Source: Centropus unirufus
Lineage: Eukaryota; Chordata; Aves; Cuculiformes; Centropidae
Assembly: GCA_013397695.1 (NCBI GenBank)
Contig: VYZI01000040.1
Location: 2,663,658-2,727,657, forward strand
Reading direction: 5' to 3'
DNA: 64,000 nt
This document shows, piece by piece, positions 1 to 13,100 of the stretch. A program made the translations under genes and the position numbers. The notes beneath the pieces are model-generated. The model was given only the letters and a program-made list of their open reading frames with translations, was not told the DNA's origin and did no database searches. Positions within the stretch are counted from its first letter, which is position 1. Each line of letters starts with the position of its first letter.

Positions 1-708
1 CTACGGAGACTCACTGTTGCCAGGAAGGTGAAGCTGAGGTGAAAATTCCCACCACTGTGGGAATTAATTTCATAATGTTATTCTTCAGCATGTGTATTGT
101 TCACAGCATAATTCTATTACCAGATACTATCTTGAAATGGAGTAGGCAGAGACAATTGGAGTGTGAAGATCTTGAATGGGTGCTCACTATAGCACATTCA
201 TTTTCAGCCAATATGCAAATGTATTCACTGTGATTTGTGATTGACCTTAAAACATACTATCTACATGTCACGATTCCCGTATGGTGACTACTGTTCTCAC
301 TTTTTCTGCCAGTTTGAAAATAAAGCATGTCATCACAGAACTTGCACAAATATAAAATTCCGTCAGCAGTATCTTGATAATTTTTTCCTTGCTGTTTCAG
401 AATTAGACCTATTTCAGGCTAATAGTTACACAGGGCTTGTGACGTTCCTCAGCTCAGCGTGTAGCAATGACTTCATAAATAGAAACACTTCCTTTTTATG
501 GTTTATAGGAAAAGATCCATTTGCATGGACAATTGTGATTCCCCTGATGCACAACCGACGTACATACCTTTTGAACATAGAAGGGCAGAATAAGCAGAAT
601 TGTATTTCACTGGCTTTTCAGAATTTGGTGAGATGAAGAAATGGGTGAAAACAGTGAAATCTATTTGCATAGGTCATTGGGTGATAGCAGAGGTAGTGCA
701 TGAAACAG
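1..708. other. Unique DNA, no gene recognised
   Basis: This stretch is AT-rich and holds only short open frames without recognisable domains. No splice-flanked exon, RNA gene or repeat could be identified. It ends where the octamer tail of a CR1 element begins. Confidence 0.6.
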
Positions 709-1163
709 TCACAGAATCATAGAATCATAGAATCATAGAATCATAGAATGATTCAGGTTGGAAGGGACCTTAAAGATCAACTACTTCCAACCCCCCCGTC
801 ATGAGCAGGGACATCTCCCACCAGACCAGGCCGCTCAAGGCCCTGTCCAGCCTGGCCTTGAACACTTCCTGGGAGGGGGCATCCACAGCTTCCCAGGGCA
901 ACCTGTTCCAGTGGTCTCATCACCGTCATCATGAGGAATTTCTTCCTAATGTCTTGTCTAAATCTCCCCCCCTCCCATTTATAGCCATTCCCCCTCATCC
1001 TATCACTACATGCCCTTATAAAAAGTCTCTCCCCGACTATCTTGTACACCCCCTTCAGGTACTGAAAGACCACTATGAGGTGGCTGAACAACCCCAGCTC
1101 TCTCAGCTTGTCCTCATAGCAGAGGCTCTCCAGCCCATTGATCATCTTTGTAGCCCTCCCTCT
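709..1163 (-). mobile_element. CR1 LINE, 3' end, 5'-truncated
   Basis: The left edge is the 3' terminus of a CR1 retrotransposon on the minus strand. It shows four perfect AGAATCAT octamers (713-744) and a fifth variant unit (745-752), the reverse complement of the CR1 terminal repeat. Next come the CR1 3' region GGTTGGAAGGGACCTTAAAG and the antisense of the end of ORF2. Similarity fades after about 1163, where ordinary sequence resumes, so roughly 455 bp survive of an element that is normally several kilobases long. Truncation at the 5' end is usual for CR1, whose reverse transcription often stops early. The preserved tail and fairly intact protein similarity suggest one of the younger copies in the window. 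Confidence 0.93.
777..1145 (-). pseudogene. CR1 ORF2 C-terminal fragment, frameshifted
   Basis: The minus-strand frame opens with a segment typical of the CR1 ORF2 C terminus: GLESLCYEDKLRELGLFS, then FQYLKG, GERLF and later DIRKKFLMM. About ten residues normally present between LRELGLFS and the FQYLKG block are missing, which suggests a small deletion. After the IRKKF block the expected HW..LP..VV continuation is lost and unrelated residues follow, so a frameshift lies near position 915. In the family this region follows the reverse transcriptase; the fragment itself has no catalytic part. It lies wholly inside the CR1 copy at 709-1163 and has no independent promoter or start. It is dead coding sequence, not a host gene. 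Confidence 0.85.
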
Positions 1164-4095
1164 ATCTATTGTGGAGAGGTGCCTGGGGAGTCATGGGGGG
1201 TTGGGGGGTGGGAAAGCAGTTGGCAGTGGATGTGGATTCCTTGGGGCAGTAGACTGCTCTGCTTTAACCAAAGAAGTTATTCGGGTGCGTGACCATGACA
1301 CCAGCCTCTGCAGGAGCACAGGCTACATGGATCAGTGCTAACTTTGAGCCTTCTGTATGTATGAGTAGAGTAGAATAGAAGGAATATCATGATGGATTTC
1401 CTGTTCTGCTGCTCCTTCCTATCTCATTCCTAAAATTATTTTGTTTCAACCCAGTAATACTAATAGGAGCTTCTTTCTCTTATCACCTAATACAGTTATT
1501 AAAGAAACCTGGGGAATGGATAGGTAGTACCGTCTACAGAATGTGGGCATTTCCCTGTTGTGTGAGTGTCTGACAATCTGGAAGTGTCTGCACATTTTAC
1601 TCAAGTGAGAGTTTTTCCACAGTCTTTCCTTCACATTTTGAATTTTTAATCTGAGACGTTCTGCTTGACACAGAGAACTTTTAAATGGCCAATATAAATA
1701 CTACTCTATTAAGCAAAACTATTCTGTGTAACTATGAAACCTACTCAGCTTATCAGGAGGCTGAGTAAAGGGATAATAGGAATGGAGATTTAAATTAACT
1801 GAGACAGTTGTAAGTTGCAATCTAGCCGACATTTCTGAAAAATTAGAAATCAAGGCCAACAATTAGAAATAAGGCCAGCTATCCAAATAGTCTTATCCCC
1901 ACTATTTAATTTGTTATGCCCACTTCCATTGTGTCTGTGTTGTATGGAGTATTGTATTTTACGGGGGTTTGGAATATTGTCTTTTGGTAGAAAGGAAGTT
2001 GTTAAACAATTGTCCTTTTACATCTGCCAGTTCAAGGCTATTCAAATTTATTCTAGTGGAAGCTGAATCTTTCAACTATTTCCTAACATTCATGTGTCTT
2101 ATCCCTCCCACGACAGACACAGAGTTCTCCCAAACAAACCTAGGACTTCCGTGAATGTCAAGTTACTATATACAATTGTGAACTTCCCACATTGCACCCA
2201 ATAAAAATAAATAGATTAGATGTTCTCTGATCATAAGGAACCTTGTCAAAAGAATGTCGTTGCGTGTTTCTCTCATTCTAGATATTGTTAGGTACCAAAA
2301 TAGTGACATATTGCACATTTTGAATGGGCTAGTTTGTGTGTAATGTATAATCCACTTGAACAGAGTAGATTTGAATGTTTTATTCAGGCTGATAATAAAT
2401 GACTTAATACTCCACTAATAAGAGACAACAGAGAAGACAAGCTAATGAAGAGTGAAAATGTAGAGGGAATAAAAAACTATGGGAAGCAGTTTCATCCATT
2501 CTTATTACTTACACAAAAGTTAGAACAGGATAGTAGTAACTGTTGAAATGTAGACCAAAAAACCTGGTTTCTGGCATCTCTCAGCTCTGCAGAAACATTC
2601 CTCATGATTTATACTTCACACAGGAAATCATAGCCACATATGTCATTTTGAGAAATTCAGACTTCTGAGATTTGAAAAGTTCCTCTATTTTTTTAGCAGA
2701 ATGCTTTAAATTAAATTGGAATAAATCAAGAAAAAAGGACTTGGCTTCGGTGAAGTTTGTCTGGATTTACATTCTTATAATTGAAAGCTTTGCTGGTGAA
2801 AAGCCATTAGACGTTCCAAAATGCAAGAAGGCTGATTGGTTATCTCCACAACCCGAGTAATGAGACCACTTCTTGTACTTTTTCGAGAATGAATGATTTG
2901 TCTGAGTATTTTTTTCATTTTGAAATAAATGAAATGTTAATTGAATGTTACTTGAAATACTAACAATGAACAAACACTCTGAAAATGGCAGGAAGGAGAA
3001 ATAGTAGAGAGGCTCTGGCAAAAGCAACACATTTAGTGGCTCTATTAATTAACTAATGAAGGCCAAAGCATGGACACAGGCACGAGCCCAATATTAATGT
3101 GCTCTCCATAGCATACCAGGGCTGGATCCTGACACTAAGTAGTGTCAAGACCAATCTGTTTTGTGGGATGAGAGAGTTCAGTCATGTGGGTTTAGCTAGG
3201 CCATGCTACCTGCCACGAAGCTTGGAGAACCAGCTGTGGCCTGTTTTATTTACTCTTCTAGAAGTGATTGGCAAAGTTACTTGAGGGGCATAGGAAAGAA
3301 ATGAGGCACATCCACTTTGGGAAGGGAGTAGTGGTTGGCAACAACTCTCTCTCCATATCAATAAACACCTGGAAACCATTGGATGAGGGAAAGGAAAATA
3401 TTCAGGCCAGTTCTCAGTTGCATTAATCATTTGTCTGGGTTTTTTTCTCCTCTCTTCAGATGAGAACAGAACAGATTGTAATTTACTTTTCTTGGGTATA
3501 AGTGTGAAAGGTAAAATGGAGGCACTGTACCTAGTGGCAGAGAAGCAGCAGCCCAAAATGCATCTATACAAGGGAGACAACTTGGTAGTTGAAGGATTTC
3601 TACACTGATCCAAAAGTTGATAAAATGGAACTTTATGAACTTCCCACAGACCACTTACACACCCAGATCTGAGGGGTGGATGTTCCTCTCGCACACAGGG
3701 ACGCTAACAACCACATGACCCTGGGAGAAAAAAATGCAAAGGAAATCCAGGAATGGTGGCCTTGACTCCCTTCCTCAGAATCCGCCCATACCAGCCCTGC
3801 TGCGCCTCACTGGAATGATGCTTCCTCAGGCCTCTTGACTCCCTGTATAGCATAATTTCATCAGATGAGAAACAACACTCATGGCAGGCTGCGGCATCCC
3901 TGGAGAGCATTGTTCTGCCCTCCATATCTCCCTTCCCTTTTGTGTTGCTGGGATTTCTCTAGTTTGTAACTCTCTGGGGCAGCAACTGCTCATCTGTGTA
4001 TGGCACTAATGGACACTCTTCCTGGCTAGCCTCATGGCACAATCAGGATAAATGTGAATAACAACAATAATGACAAACAGCATCAACATTAGTAA
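1164..4095. other. Unique DNA, no gene recognised
   Basis: No exon, RNA gene or interspersed repeat was recognised. Two small structures are visible: a G-rich run directly beyond the CR1 edge (1195-1213) and an imperfect 20-bp tandem duplication at 1841-1879. The overlapping minus-strand frames at 3206-3694 have no recognisable domain and look like chance. Confidence 0.55.
1841..1879. repeat. Short imperfect tandem duplication (20 bp)
   Basis: AATTAGAAATCAAGGCCAAC at 1841-1860 is followed immediately by a copy with one base deleted and a changed end. The pair looks like a simple slippage or repair duplication with no evident function. Confidence 0.7.
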
Positions 4096-4127
4096 TGACA
4101 ATAATAATTATTATTGTTATTATTATA
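4096..4127. repeat. AAT/ATT trinucleotide repeat, self-complementary
   Basis: A short interrupted run of ATA/AAT units turns into ATT units, so the two halves are complementary and could fold into a hairpin. AAC/AAT-like triplets just upstream (about 4060-4095) look like a decayed part of the same array. Confidence 0.7.
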
Positions 4128-7100
4128 CAGTCAAGCAGAATGACTTGCTAATTATTTGCATAATTTGTATATATAATTTGCATAAGCAGAATAAAAGACT
4201 GTTCCCATAGCCAGAGAGGATCAAAACCATAGTTTTGTTCCCTGTATGTGCCAAGGATTCCCACTGGTGTCAGTGAGAGATTTTTTTCCTTATTTATTCT
4301 CAAAACAAATTGCTCTGATGACAGAAATCAGTGGGAGACCCAATAACATGTGGCTTCATCCAGTGAATTGCTGAAGGTGCTTTGTTTTTTTATCTCCAAT
4401 TAAGGTCTTTACAGATGAAGATACTCAGCACTTTTCAGAAGCTTCTCATGACGTGCAGGTTTGAGCCCCTCAAGACATCTGCCTTTGGGCTCTGGCTATG
4501 TAAAGCTGAACAGGTTTTTTTTTTCTCCTTCATTTTGATTGTCTACTTACAAAACAGATTCCTGCAACTCAAGAGCATTTATGGCCTAATGGAGGAAGTT
4601 GCAGCGGGTGGCTTTTTGTTTTTTAAAGAGTGAGAGCCTTGTCAGTGGCAGAGGGAAGAAAGTATAGGTTATGCACATAAGGCTGGACAAGGAGTGCAGG
4701 GCTGACTTACAGAGGTGTTTGCAGAGTGCTCTTCCAAAGAGCCTGACCCTGCCTCCAAGCTGCCAGGCTCAGGACAAATGTTGTATTTCAGTTTTGTGGA
4801 GACAGTTGACTCTGAGAAGCACCAATTGTCTGTGACAGTGGGTGTTGTCATTTCAAGGGTGTAGGCTTTTTTGCAGCTTTTTAATTTGCAAACTCTTGGG
4901 TCACAGGCCCTGACACATGGCATTGGGGAAATTTGATTCAAAGGAAGTATGAAATTTAAGTTAGGAGGATATTGAGGAAAGGGCTGCAATATGAGAAGCT
5001 GACATATGGGATGGCAGGGAGAAACTTCAGGTTGCCACAGAAGAGCCCTTCCAAGCTTAGGATTTGCGATTTAATGCTGTACCAAATTCTCATATGCTGA
5101 GACAGTTGGACTTTTCTTGCAGGCAAACAAGAAGATTCAGCCTGAGCGCTTAAAGATCTTAATGCAAACACTCTAATGCCCAGAAAGCTCAGGGCCAACC
5201 TCTTCACCTCCATCAGCGCTCCCTGGGCTGGGAGCAGGGCTCTGCCCAGGCATGCACTGCTGGCACTGCCCTGCTGGTCTGCATTGCCTTCCTCCTGACA
5301 CAGAGCCCAGCAGAGCCAGATGAACGCACTGTGTAAACCCTCTTCATCTGTCTCAATAGCGGCCGGGTTAGATTATGCTGCAGGCAAAGGCATGTTTTCC
5401 ATGTTTACTTTCTTGTTGAGTAGTCGGCGCTCCATTTTGCTCCTGGAACTGCTCTGGCTCTGGGGCCGGAGTGGAGCATAACAGAGGACAGGCTGCAATC
5501 ACTGCTATCTAAACACATTAGCAAATATGGGCATGCCAGATCTTACAGGAATCGGGACTTCCTGTGCTTGTTTAACTCAGCCCTGAACAAGTCAGAGCTT
5601 ACTTCCGCTCCATGCAAATGTGTCTGCACGGAGGTGGGAATTTCAGCTCCTGAAGTCCGAAAAGTGACAGAAAAGACGACTCCTTGTGTGACACTGACTT
5701 TTGTCACACTTTTGTTTGACTTTTGTCTCTGTAAAACTGGCCAACTTACCTTGATTGTGAGGATCCTCCGCAGACCCTCAGAAAAGTTACTTCAAATTAA
5801 TGATCTGTGACCATGAGAAAAATCATCGTGACCTTTCTGTCTACAAACCCCGATCTACCCACAGTACCTGCAACTTATATTTATTTTAGGGACACAGTAC
5901 AGATGATTTTGGGTTGGTTTTTTTAATGTAAACAAATCTTTTAACCCAGCTTTTCAGCCACCTCAATAATCTTTCTATAACTACTATACCTCATAAACCA
6001 GCAACTCTGCACACTGTCAGCTGCAGGGTTAGGTTGGTCTTCACAAAGGCCACATTACTCCCCCTGTCCTCACAACTCTTTCACTTGGGGAACATCTGCC
6101 TGGTTGTGTACCTTGAACTATTTGTTCCACCGGAGATTTTTGTTTTGAATATTGACAAATGATTCAGGAGTGAAGATATCTCTGAATCATTATTCACTAA
6201 CTTTAGGTAACAGTGCATACCTTGGAGAAGAAGATTTTTATCTCTTACTTTTAAGTTCAACATACAACTCAGTTTCAGTGGAAGACAAAGGTAAGTAATC
6301 TGTACACTAACTATGGGAAAACAAGAAATCCCTATAGATCGTTCCCCGTTTCTCATCTTATGTATGTTATCAAATATGGAGTTTATTCTGAAAGCAGTAT
6401 ATCTTTCTTTTCTTGAAACTGAAAAATAACTTAGTGCCTCTAAGTCAGAAAGGAGTCGATTCCACAAGTTCCTCTCTAAGTGAGTCTCCATTTTTTTTGC
6501 TGCTCTCCTGGTAACAACTTTATCCTCCAGAGTTAATTTTCTCTTCACTGTATTCCTATCACCAGATTACCAAACCAATGCCAAAACTGACTCATAATGG
6601 GTGCCGACCAAATATTATTTTTGCATTATACAACAGACAGGGCAAGATACAATTACATTATTAGATTTTAAATGTGAAGGATGTATCTGTATTTGAGGCA
6701 TCAGTCTGGAGAGGAAGAGAAGTCAGCCTTTGTGTCCTATATTGAAAGACTAATCCTTAGGGCTTGATTTTGTGTGTAACCTAGTTTTGTTTTTTTTTTG
6801 CACCTGCATTAAACTAAGGCATTTACATGTCTAGATATTATACCTGATTGCTGGTTAATTATATGTGCAAGAAGAGAGGTGGGGGAGGGGAAAAAAACAG
6901 ATCTAAAAATATTTTTTACCTTACTGTTTTAGATAAACTGAGATATTTCTCATATAAAAATCTTTACAATAAAGATTCCCTTTCATCAGGGAAGTAAGAA
7001 GTAAAGCATATGAATACAATTACAAATACCATGCTCCACTGATGGCATTTGAACTTTGATAAAAAGAAGTTAAACATTCTCCCAGCTATATTTCAAAGCC

Positions 7101-10100
7101 AATTAGTCTTGATTTTTTTTTTAAATGTTCATTAAGTGCTGGAAAAGAAAAGGCATACATGTTTCAGTACCAAAGGTATAGCAGGTTATTTTCTTCATGG
7201 CTTTGACGAGCAGGACTGTTTGCTTTTTAAGACTGTGCTGTTCTGAAATTCCTTGTCCTCATTTGAAACAGTAGTGTGTGGAGTACAGATAATTTGCTGT
7301 CCTCAACACTGTAAATCACAGCTGCATCAGAGACATTTACTGGAGGGAAAGGAAGAAGGAAGATATAAGAGAAAAGATTGTATTAAGCCTCCTGTATTTT
7401 TCTTACTCTAGAGAAGATAAGAAAAAAAAACAAAGAAATGAGAAAGAAAACTTGTGTATGCTCAGTAATGGAAGATGGATCCATGAGAACTGAACAAATG
7501 TTCTCGAATGTACTCATTTTGTCTGGCATTATGTAGAAGGCATTTTCAGAGGTGCCAGGTTACTAAGTCCTCAAATCCATTTACTGTGGCCTGGAACAGT
7601 TGTTGATTTCCATTTCAATAGTTATTAGGGTTTTTTCTTTAGTCATCAGCAAAGCTTGAAACAAATACATTTTATTAGAGTTGGCAAGTCTGAGAACAGA
7701 TGTGAGGTCTCCCATAATCTAAAGGCAAGGAACCCAAGGGACAGTAGTGCTCAGGATGAAGGCTGTTTTCTTCCCAGAAAACATTGGCTGTGGAAATTGT
7801 CAAAGTATGTGAGATCTGCGCACATTTCAGCTATGCAAAAGGAGAACTGAAAAATATTTTACCCAGTTTGGATGTTTGCTGGTTTATTCTGTTAATAATG
7901 TGATCTGTAATACTTTCAGTCATGATATATTTATTTCCACTTATTTGTGACGCCTAGCTCAGATTGCACAGACATTTTACAGCGTTAGACCCCAAACCCT
8001 AGACTCATAAATCACAAAGAACATCTGTTATTCCCTTGTGGGAAGGGTCTTAAAAGAGTGTCTTCTGAGCATCTCTGTTGTATGTCATTTATTACAAGTG
8101 GATCTTCAGCCTGGAACAAAAGAGACCTCCTACATCCTCTTCTACACGCAGCAATTAACTGACCTCATTTTGCCACCCCCTTCATCAGCCCCCACAATCA
8201 ATTATCCTAATCAACCCTTCTGAAGAAGAAAGCTGGGCAAATAGGTGGACTATTATTCTAAATAGTTTTGGGTGCTTAAGAAAAAAGTTTAGTACAACAG
8301 CAGACTTAGGCAACAGTGGTTGCAATTGTAGAAAAACTGATTTTTTAAGGGTATATGACTGCAAAGATGATTACATTTTTTTCTACGATTATTTTTTCCT
8401 AAATACATGTTTTTATATGTGTGCCTGTGCACAAAAAAAAATCGTGGATCTTTTGAGGTCTTTACAATTTACTGCACAGAACTTATCAATAGATCGATAT
8501 ATCTGTTGCTGGCCTATAGAAAAAAGTCTCTTTGAATGATGATCATATGTCTCCTAATTGCTGTCAGAATAAGAGTGCGTGCATAGAGGCTGACTTCAGC
8601 CACGGGGTTAGATAGTAATATGGTAAAGGGCAGCAGAGTATGTTTAAGTGAGGCAGAAGTGCTTTTGATCCCTGGGTAGTCATGGACCACGGTGATGAGT
8701 ATGTAAATTCTCTGTCAGGTAGGTGGGACAAGTAGTTAAGCTTGTCCCTGGAAGAAAAAATCTGAAATAATAGATGCTACTGTGCAAACCACTGTCCTTG
8801 GGGCAGGCCTTGACTAAAGAGGAAGGGGAGATTTTCTGAACAAGAAATAAACATTGGTTTGATTATGTGAGTACAGAAGGAGAAGATGAGCAGAAAGTAG
8901 CGTAGAGAAAATAGGAAGATTACCGATTGTGTGGTCTTGAGAGAAAGCAAAAAGAGAAAGAAGGTGCTTTGGACATATAACTGGCAGTACGTGGGTTTGA
9001 ACACCTGGACATAAGGGCATTTCTATAGGACTTAGGAAAAATGAAAATAGAGAAAAGAATATACAAAAGTGAAAAAGGTTGATTCCTTTTGTCAGTGATA
9101 TCATAACAGAAATATTACTTATGTCAAAAGTAGTAAGAAAAATACGATAGATGCATGAATGAAAGAATATTCTTCAGATATTAATTAGAGAGACCACTTC
9201 CTTATAATATGAGTTTCCTTTATCTTTTCTGTGCAACTGTCAGTTACAATTAATTTAATTCATAATAAACTCTGCTGTATCAATGGAGTTGTGTATGGGT
9301 ATGGGTGTAAGAGTTCATGTAAGTGTGATAAACAGCAAATTGGTGCCACACTGAGTATAGTGCGCACTTACACACCTTTGATTCATACCACAGCTTATGT
9401 CTCAGATCTCAGAGACCTAATGCAAAAATAATAAGTCGCCAGCTTCATAGTATTTGCAGACAGTCAATCTTTTACTAAAGTAACAAGTTTACTGACTGCA
9501 TTGTTCTTGGCTGGCTTAAATGACTTCAATATTCTAAATGCCTTTTCTCAGCTTCCACTGTGAAATATGGGAAATCAGAAAAATAACTGCTTCTAATCTG
9601 ATTGTTTCAAAGTCCATACTAAATCTGTGCCCTGCCAAATCAATGGCAAAACTCCAATTCACTTAAGAGTAGCCATGATCTTATCAATTGCCTGGAATTA
9701 AGAAGTGATTTCTTCAGGCTCTCACAGTAAGTATTTTAATCTGTAGCTTATTTATGCACTACAAAAAAAAACCTTGGAGATCTTGGCATTCTCTTATTGG
9801 TAGCATTTTGCCATCATACTTAGTATTTGGCCAGTTGACTAGAGGCAAGCCCTAAAAGTACATAAAAACATCAGTCTTGATATTAACGGAGGCTGCAAAG
9901 CATACTCTGGCTAAGATGTCACTGGCTTTGTAACTAATGTTTCAATGCTCTGGAACATTTTCTAATATAAATTAACCTCACATAGTGCTTTATTTGAACT
10001 AGAAATCGAACATAAGTAGGACCCCAGAATTAGAAACTGTCAATTCAGTTACATTGTTAAATCATACTGTCTTGGTGTTTTGAGTTATGCCACTGACGCC

Positions 10101-13100
10101 ACCATTTTCTACTGCATTTGTTGAGTTGCATTATTATTACATGCTGTTAGCAATATCAAATGATCTCCAGTTCGCAGAAACACCCAACTCTTCTTTCCAA
10201 AGCACTCAGTTACACAGCAGATATAAAAGTATTGTTATCAGAATTTGTAGCAAAGGGGGCCAAGCATGTTTCTTCAAGGACAAGCACTCATGTGTTTTCT
10301 GTCTTGGTCTAGTCTGCTATGCAGTAGGCTGTACAACTCGCAGCTGGGTGCTGGTGATTAGATGCTTTTATAGCAAGCTCTTCTTAATTCTTACTTTTTC
10401 TTTAGGTAAAAGATTGGCTATAATGTCCATAAAATGATAAAGCTTTTAAAACACAGTTTTTGTTGTATGTCATCCAATTTATGGTTGGGAAAAGGTAGAA
10501 TTTGCTCAAATTGAAAACATATGTTGTGTTAATAAGTAGGTAATGGAATTTCTACCTTTGCATGTTTGAGTCTCATGCCTTTTCTGCAATTTACACAATA
10601 ATAAACACAACTAATGAAGCTATTTTAGCCAATATAGATAATTTTATTTGGTGATATAGGAATCTTCACAATAGAGCTAGACAGGAAACATTTTTTCAGG
10701 GCCTTTAAAATCTTTATGATTTCAAAACTGTTCCTGTTTAAAATCAAATGAAACCAGAGGCTACCCATCCCAGAATGACATAAGCAAAAGGCTGGGTACT
10801 CCTTCAGGACAGGGGATGCTTGGCTTACAACAGGTGGTACTTTCTCATTTTTACCATAAATCCCATACCTTATAACTGGCAAAAATATTTTAAGGGAAAT
10901 AAAAATGATTTCAATGAATTTGTTTCCTTGAATAAAAAAAAATATTTTAATTTCTGTCAAGCATCCCTTTATATTTTCAACAAACATTGTGGGTGAGATA
11001 CGCCTCCTAAGAGACTTTGGGCTGAGAGATTTTCTTGCTCTCTCCACTCAGAAATAGGTATGTTTTTTTGATATTTATTTTATGAATTGCAGGCAGTCAT
11101 TCTTGAAGTGTGGATTCAAAACGTGTGGTGAGAAAAGCTTCTGACAATGTAACACAATTTCTCCATTGCTGTCCTCCTTTTTTCTTTCTCTGCCACTGTC
11201 TCATTGTACTTGTTAACTGTCTTTAAAGTGAAGCTTTTCCATTTACCTTCCAGCTGATGTGCCTTAAGTATTTTATTTTGTTTGTCTGCATTTTAAACTT
11301 TTCTTTTAAACCTTCACTCTTATCTTCCAGAATTTCGTCTGGTTTTACTTGATTGCTTTCTTCCTGTTATCTTTTCCTTTTTCTTACTATCTCTGTCATT
11401 CCCTTTAGAATAGGAAATGTCTGCAGGCAAAAAGTCAGAGAGCAATCATAAAAAACTATCAAATGATGAGTAAAAGATGAGAGTAAATATGATAGTGCTG
11501 TCTTCTGAAATCATAATGACAGTACCTACCTGCCTCACTTGAATATAGACTAGGATATCTTTGGGAGTGTTAAAAAGACTGAAATGTTTGCTCTATTCAG
11601 TTAGACATACAAGTAATTCTGAATGATGACTATTTAAATTATGTCTGTTAAAGACAAAAATGTTCCCTGAAGTTTTATAAAGGTAAAACTGCTATTACCA
11701 CCACCTAGGCCTCAAGTTTTAACGGGGAATTTACTTTGAATATGAAATAATGGCCAGAAGAAGAAATGAATTTATATTCTCACTAGCCTACTGAATACCA
11801 CCCAAGTTGGTGACATAACCTCTGCTGATGTGATAAGCTAACAAAAGTAGTGCAGCATCTATCCTCTGAAATTCCCCTGCTACTTTAATTTGTATTTGCA
11901 TCATGCTTTGTATTCTCTCTTTGTATTATCTACAAGTGAACATCACTTGACCATAAATACAATAAAGTTAAATAATATTCTAATCCATCAGTAATGATCA
12001 CATTTTAATTTCCTTAAAGTTGATTTGATTTTTATTGTCTAACTTTCTGCTCCATTTATATGAACCGGTACAATCTGACATTTCTTATGTCAAAGAACAT
12101 CACGTTAATAAAAACTTCACACAGAACCATTGTCCTTTCCAGTTATTTGAGATGCTTCCGTAGACTGCTGTTCACCAGTAAGGATGGTCCAAAAATGAAG
12201 CACCTGAAGGGAAATACTCTAAACTTTGATGCATATCCATCATTCTTGCTTGGTTCTCCAGCTGAGGGAGGGCAAGAACCAGTGAGAAGACGTGACAAGT
12301 GTAAAGACATGGATGAGATTAAGGAAATTTATTTTTTTCAGAGAATAATTCTTCACCTATAATGTTAAAAACTTTACATTGTTAAACAAATATGGCAAGA
12401 AACACTTGAAGTAGACTAGTAAACACCTTCTCATATTGCCCAAGAGTTTAAACAAGCCTCTATTAAAATGAACCCATCTGAATAAAAATTGCTTCTTTAT
12501 CTTATTCTGCATTGTTCTCATTTAATTCTTATCATGAATATTGCCCTTATAATTAGTCCCATTGCTTCTGCTGTTGTGCCACAGTCATGATAAAAATCAG
12601 ATGCTCTTTAAGAATTCCCATTGTAAGAAAACTCTTGCAATTCAACCTCAGAAGGGTCCCCTTTCTCCTTCTGCTGAGCTTTTACTCCCATATGTATTAG
12701 AGATCCATATCTCAAGGACACCCCTGACCTTTTACTGTCAAATGCCACAGCCTTAGCATCTAAGGTTAAAACTGATAGATCACCCTGGAGAAGAATATTG
12801 GTGTACAATGCATCTCTCTATCATACATCTTCAAGTGAAATATTATTGATGTTTGTGCCATGCCATCTTCTTAGCTATGTGTTCATGCATTGCCAAAATC
12901 ACTGGCTTTCTAATTTATGGTTAGGATGTCCAGATGACAACATTAACACAATAACATTCTTATACCATCTGTCAATTGCCATACATATTCCTTTTAAAGC
13001 TACCAAGCAGTATGTTGAAATTTGTTTGGGCAGATTCCAGGATATGAAGTGTATAGCTGATTTACTTTACCAGAGGAAAAAATGCACCATGGATCGATAT

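Noticed and set aside
5379..5395. 17-base word shared with 13521-13537 (TGCAGGCAAAGGCATGT)
   Set aside because: A match of this length between two sites in 64 kb can occur by chance, and no similarity extends on either side.
6029..6062. TTAGGTTGGT resembling a mariner terminal repeat
   Set aside because: Only about ten bases fit. There is no matching inverted end, transposase remnant or TA duplication.
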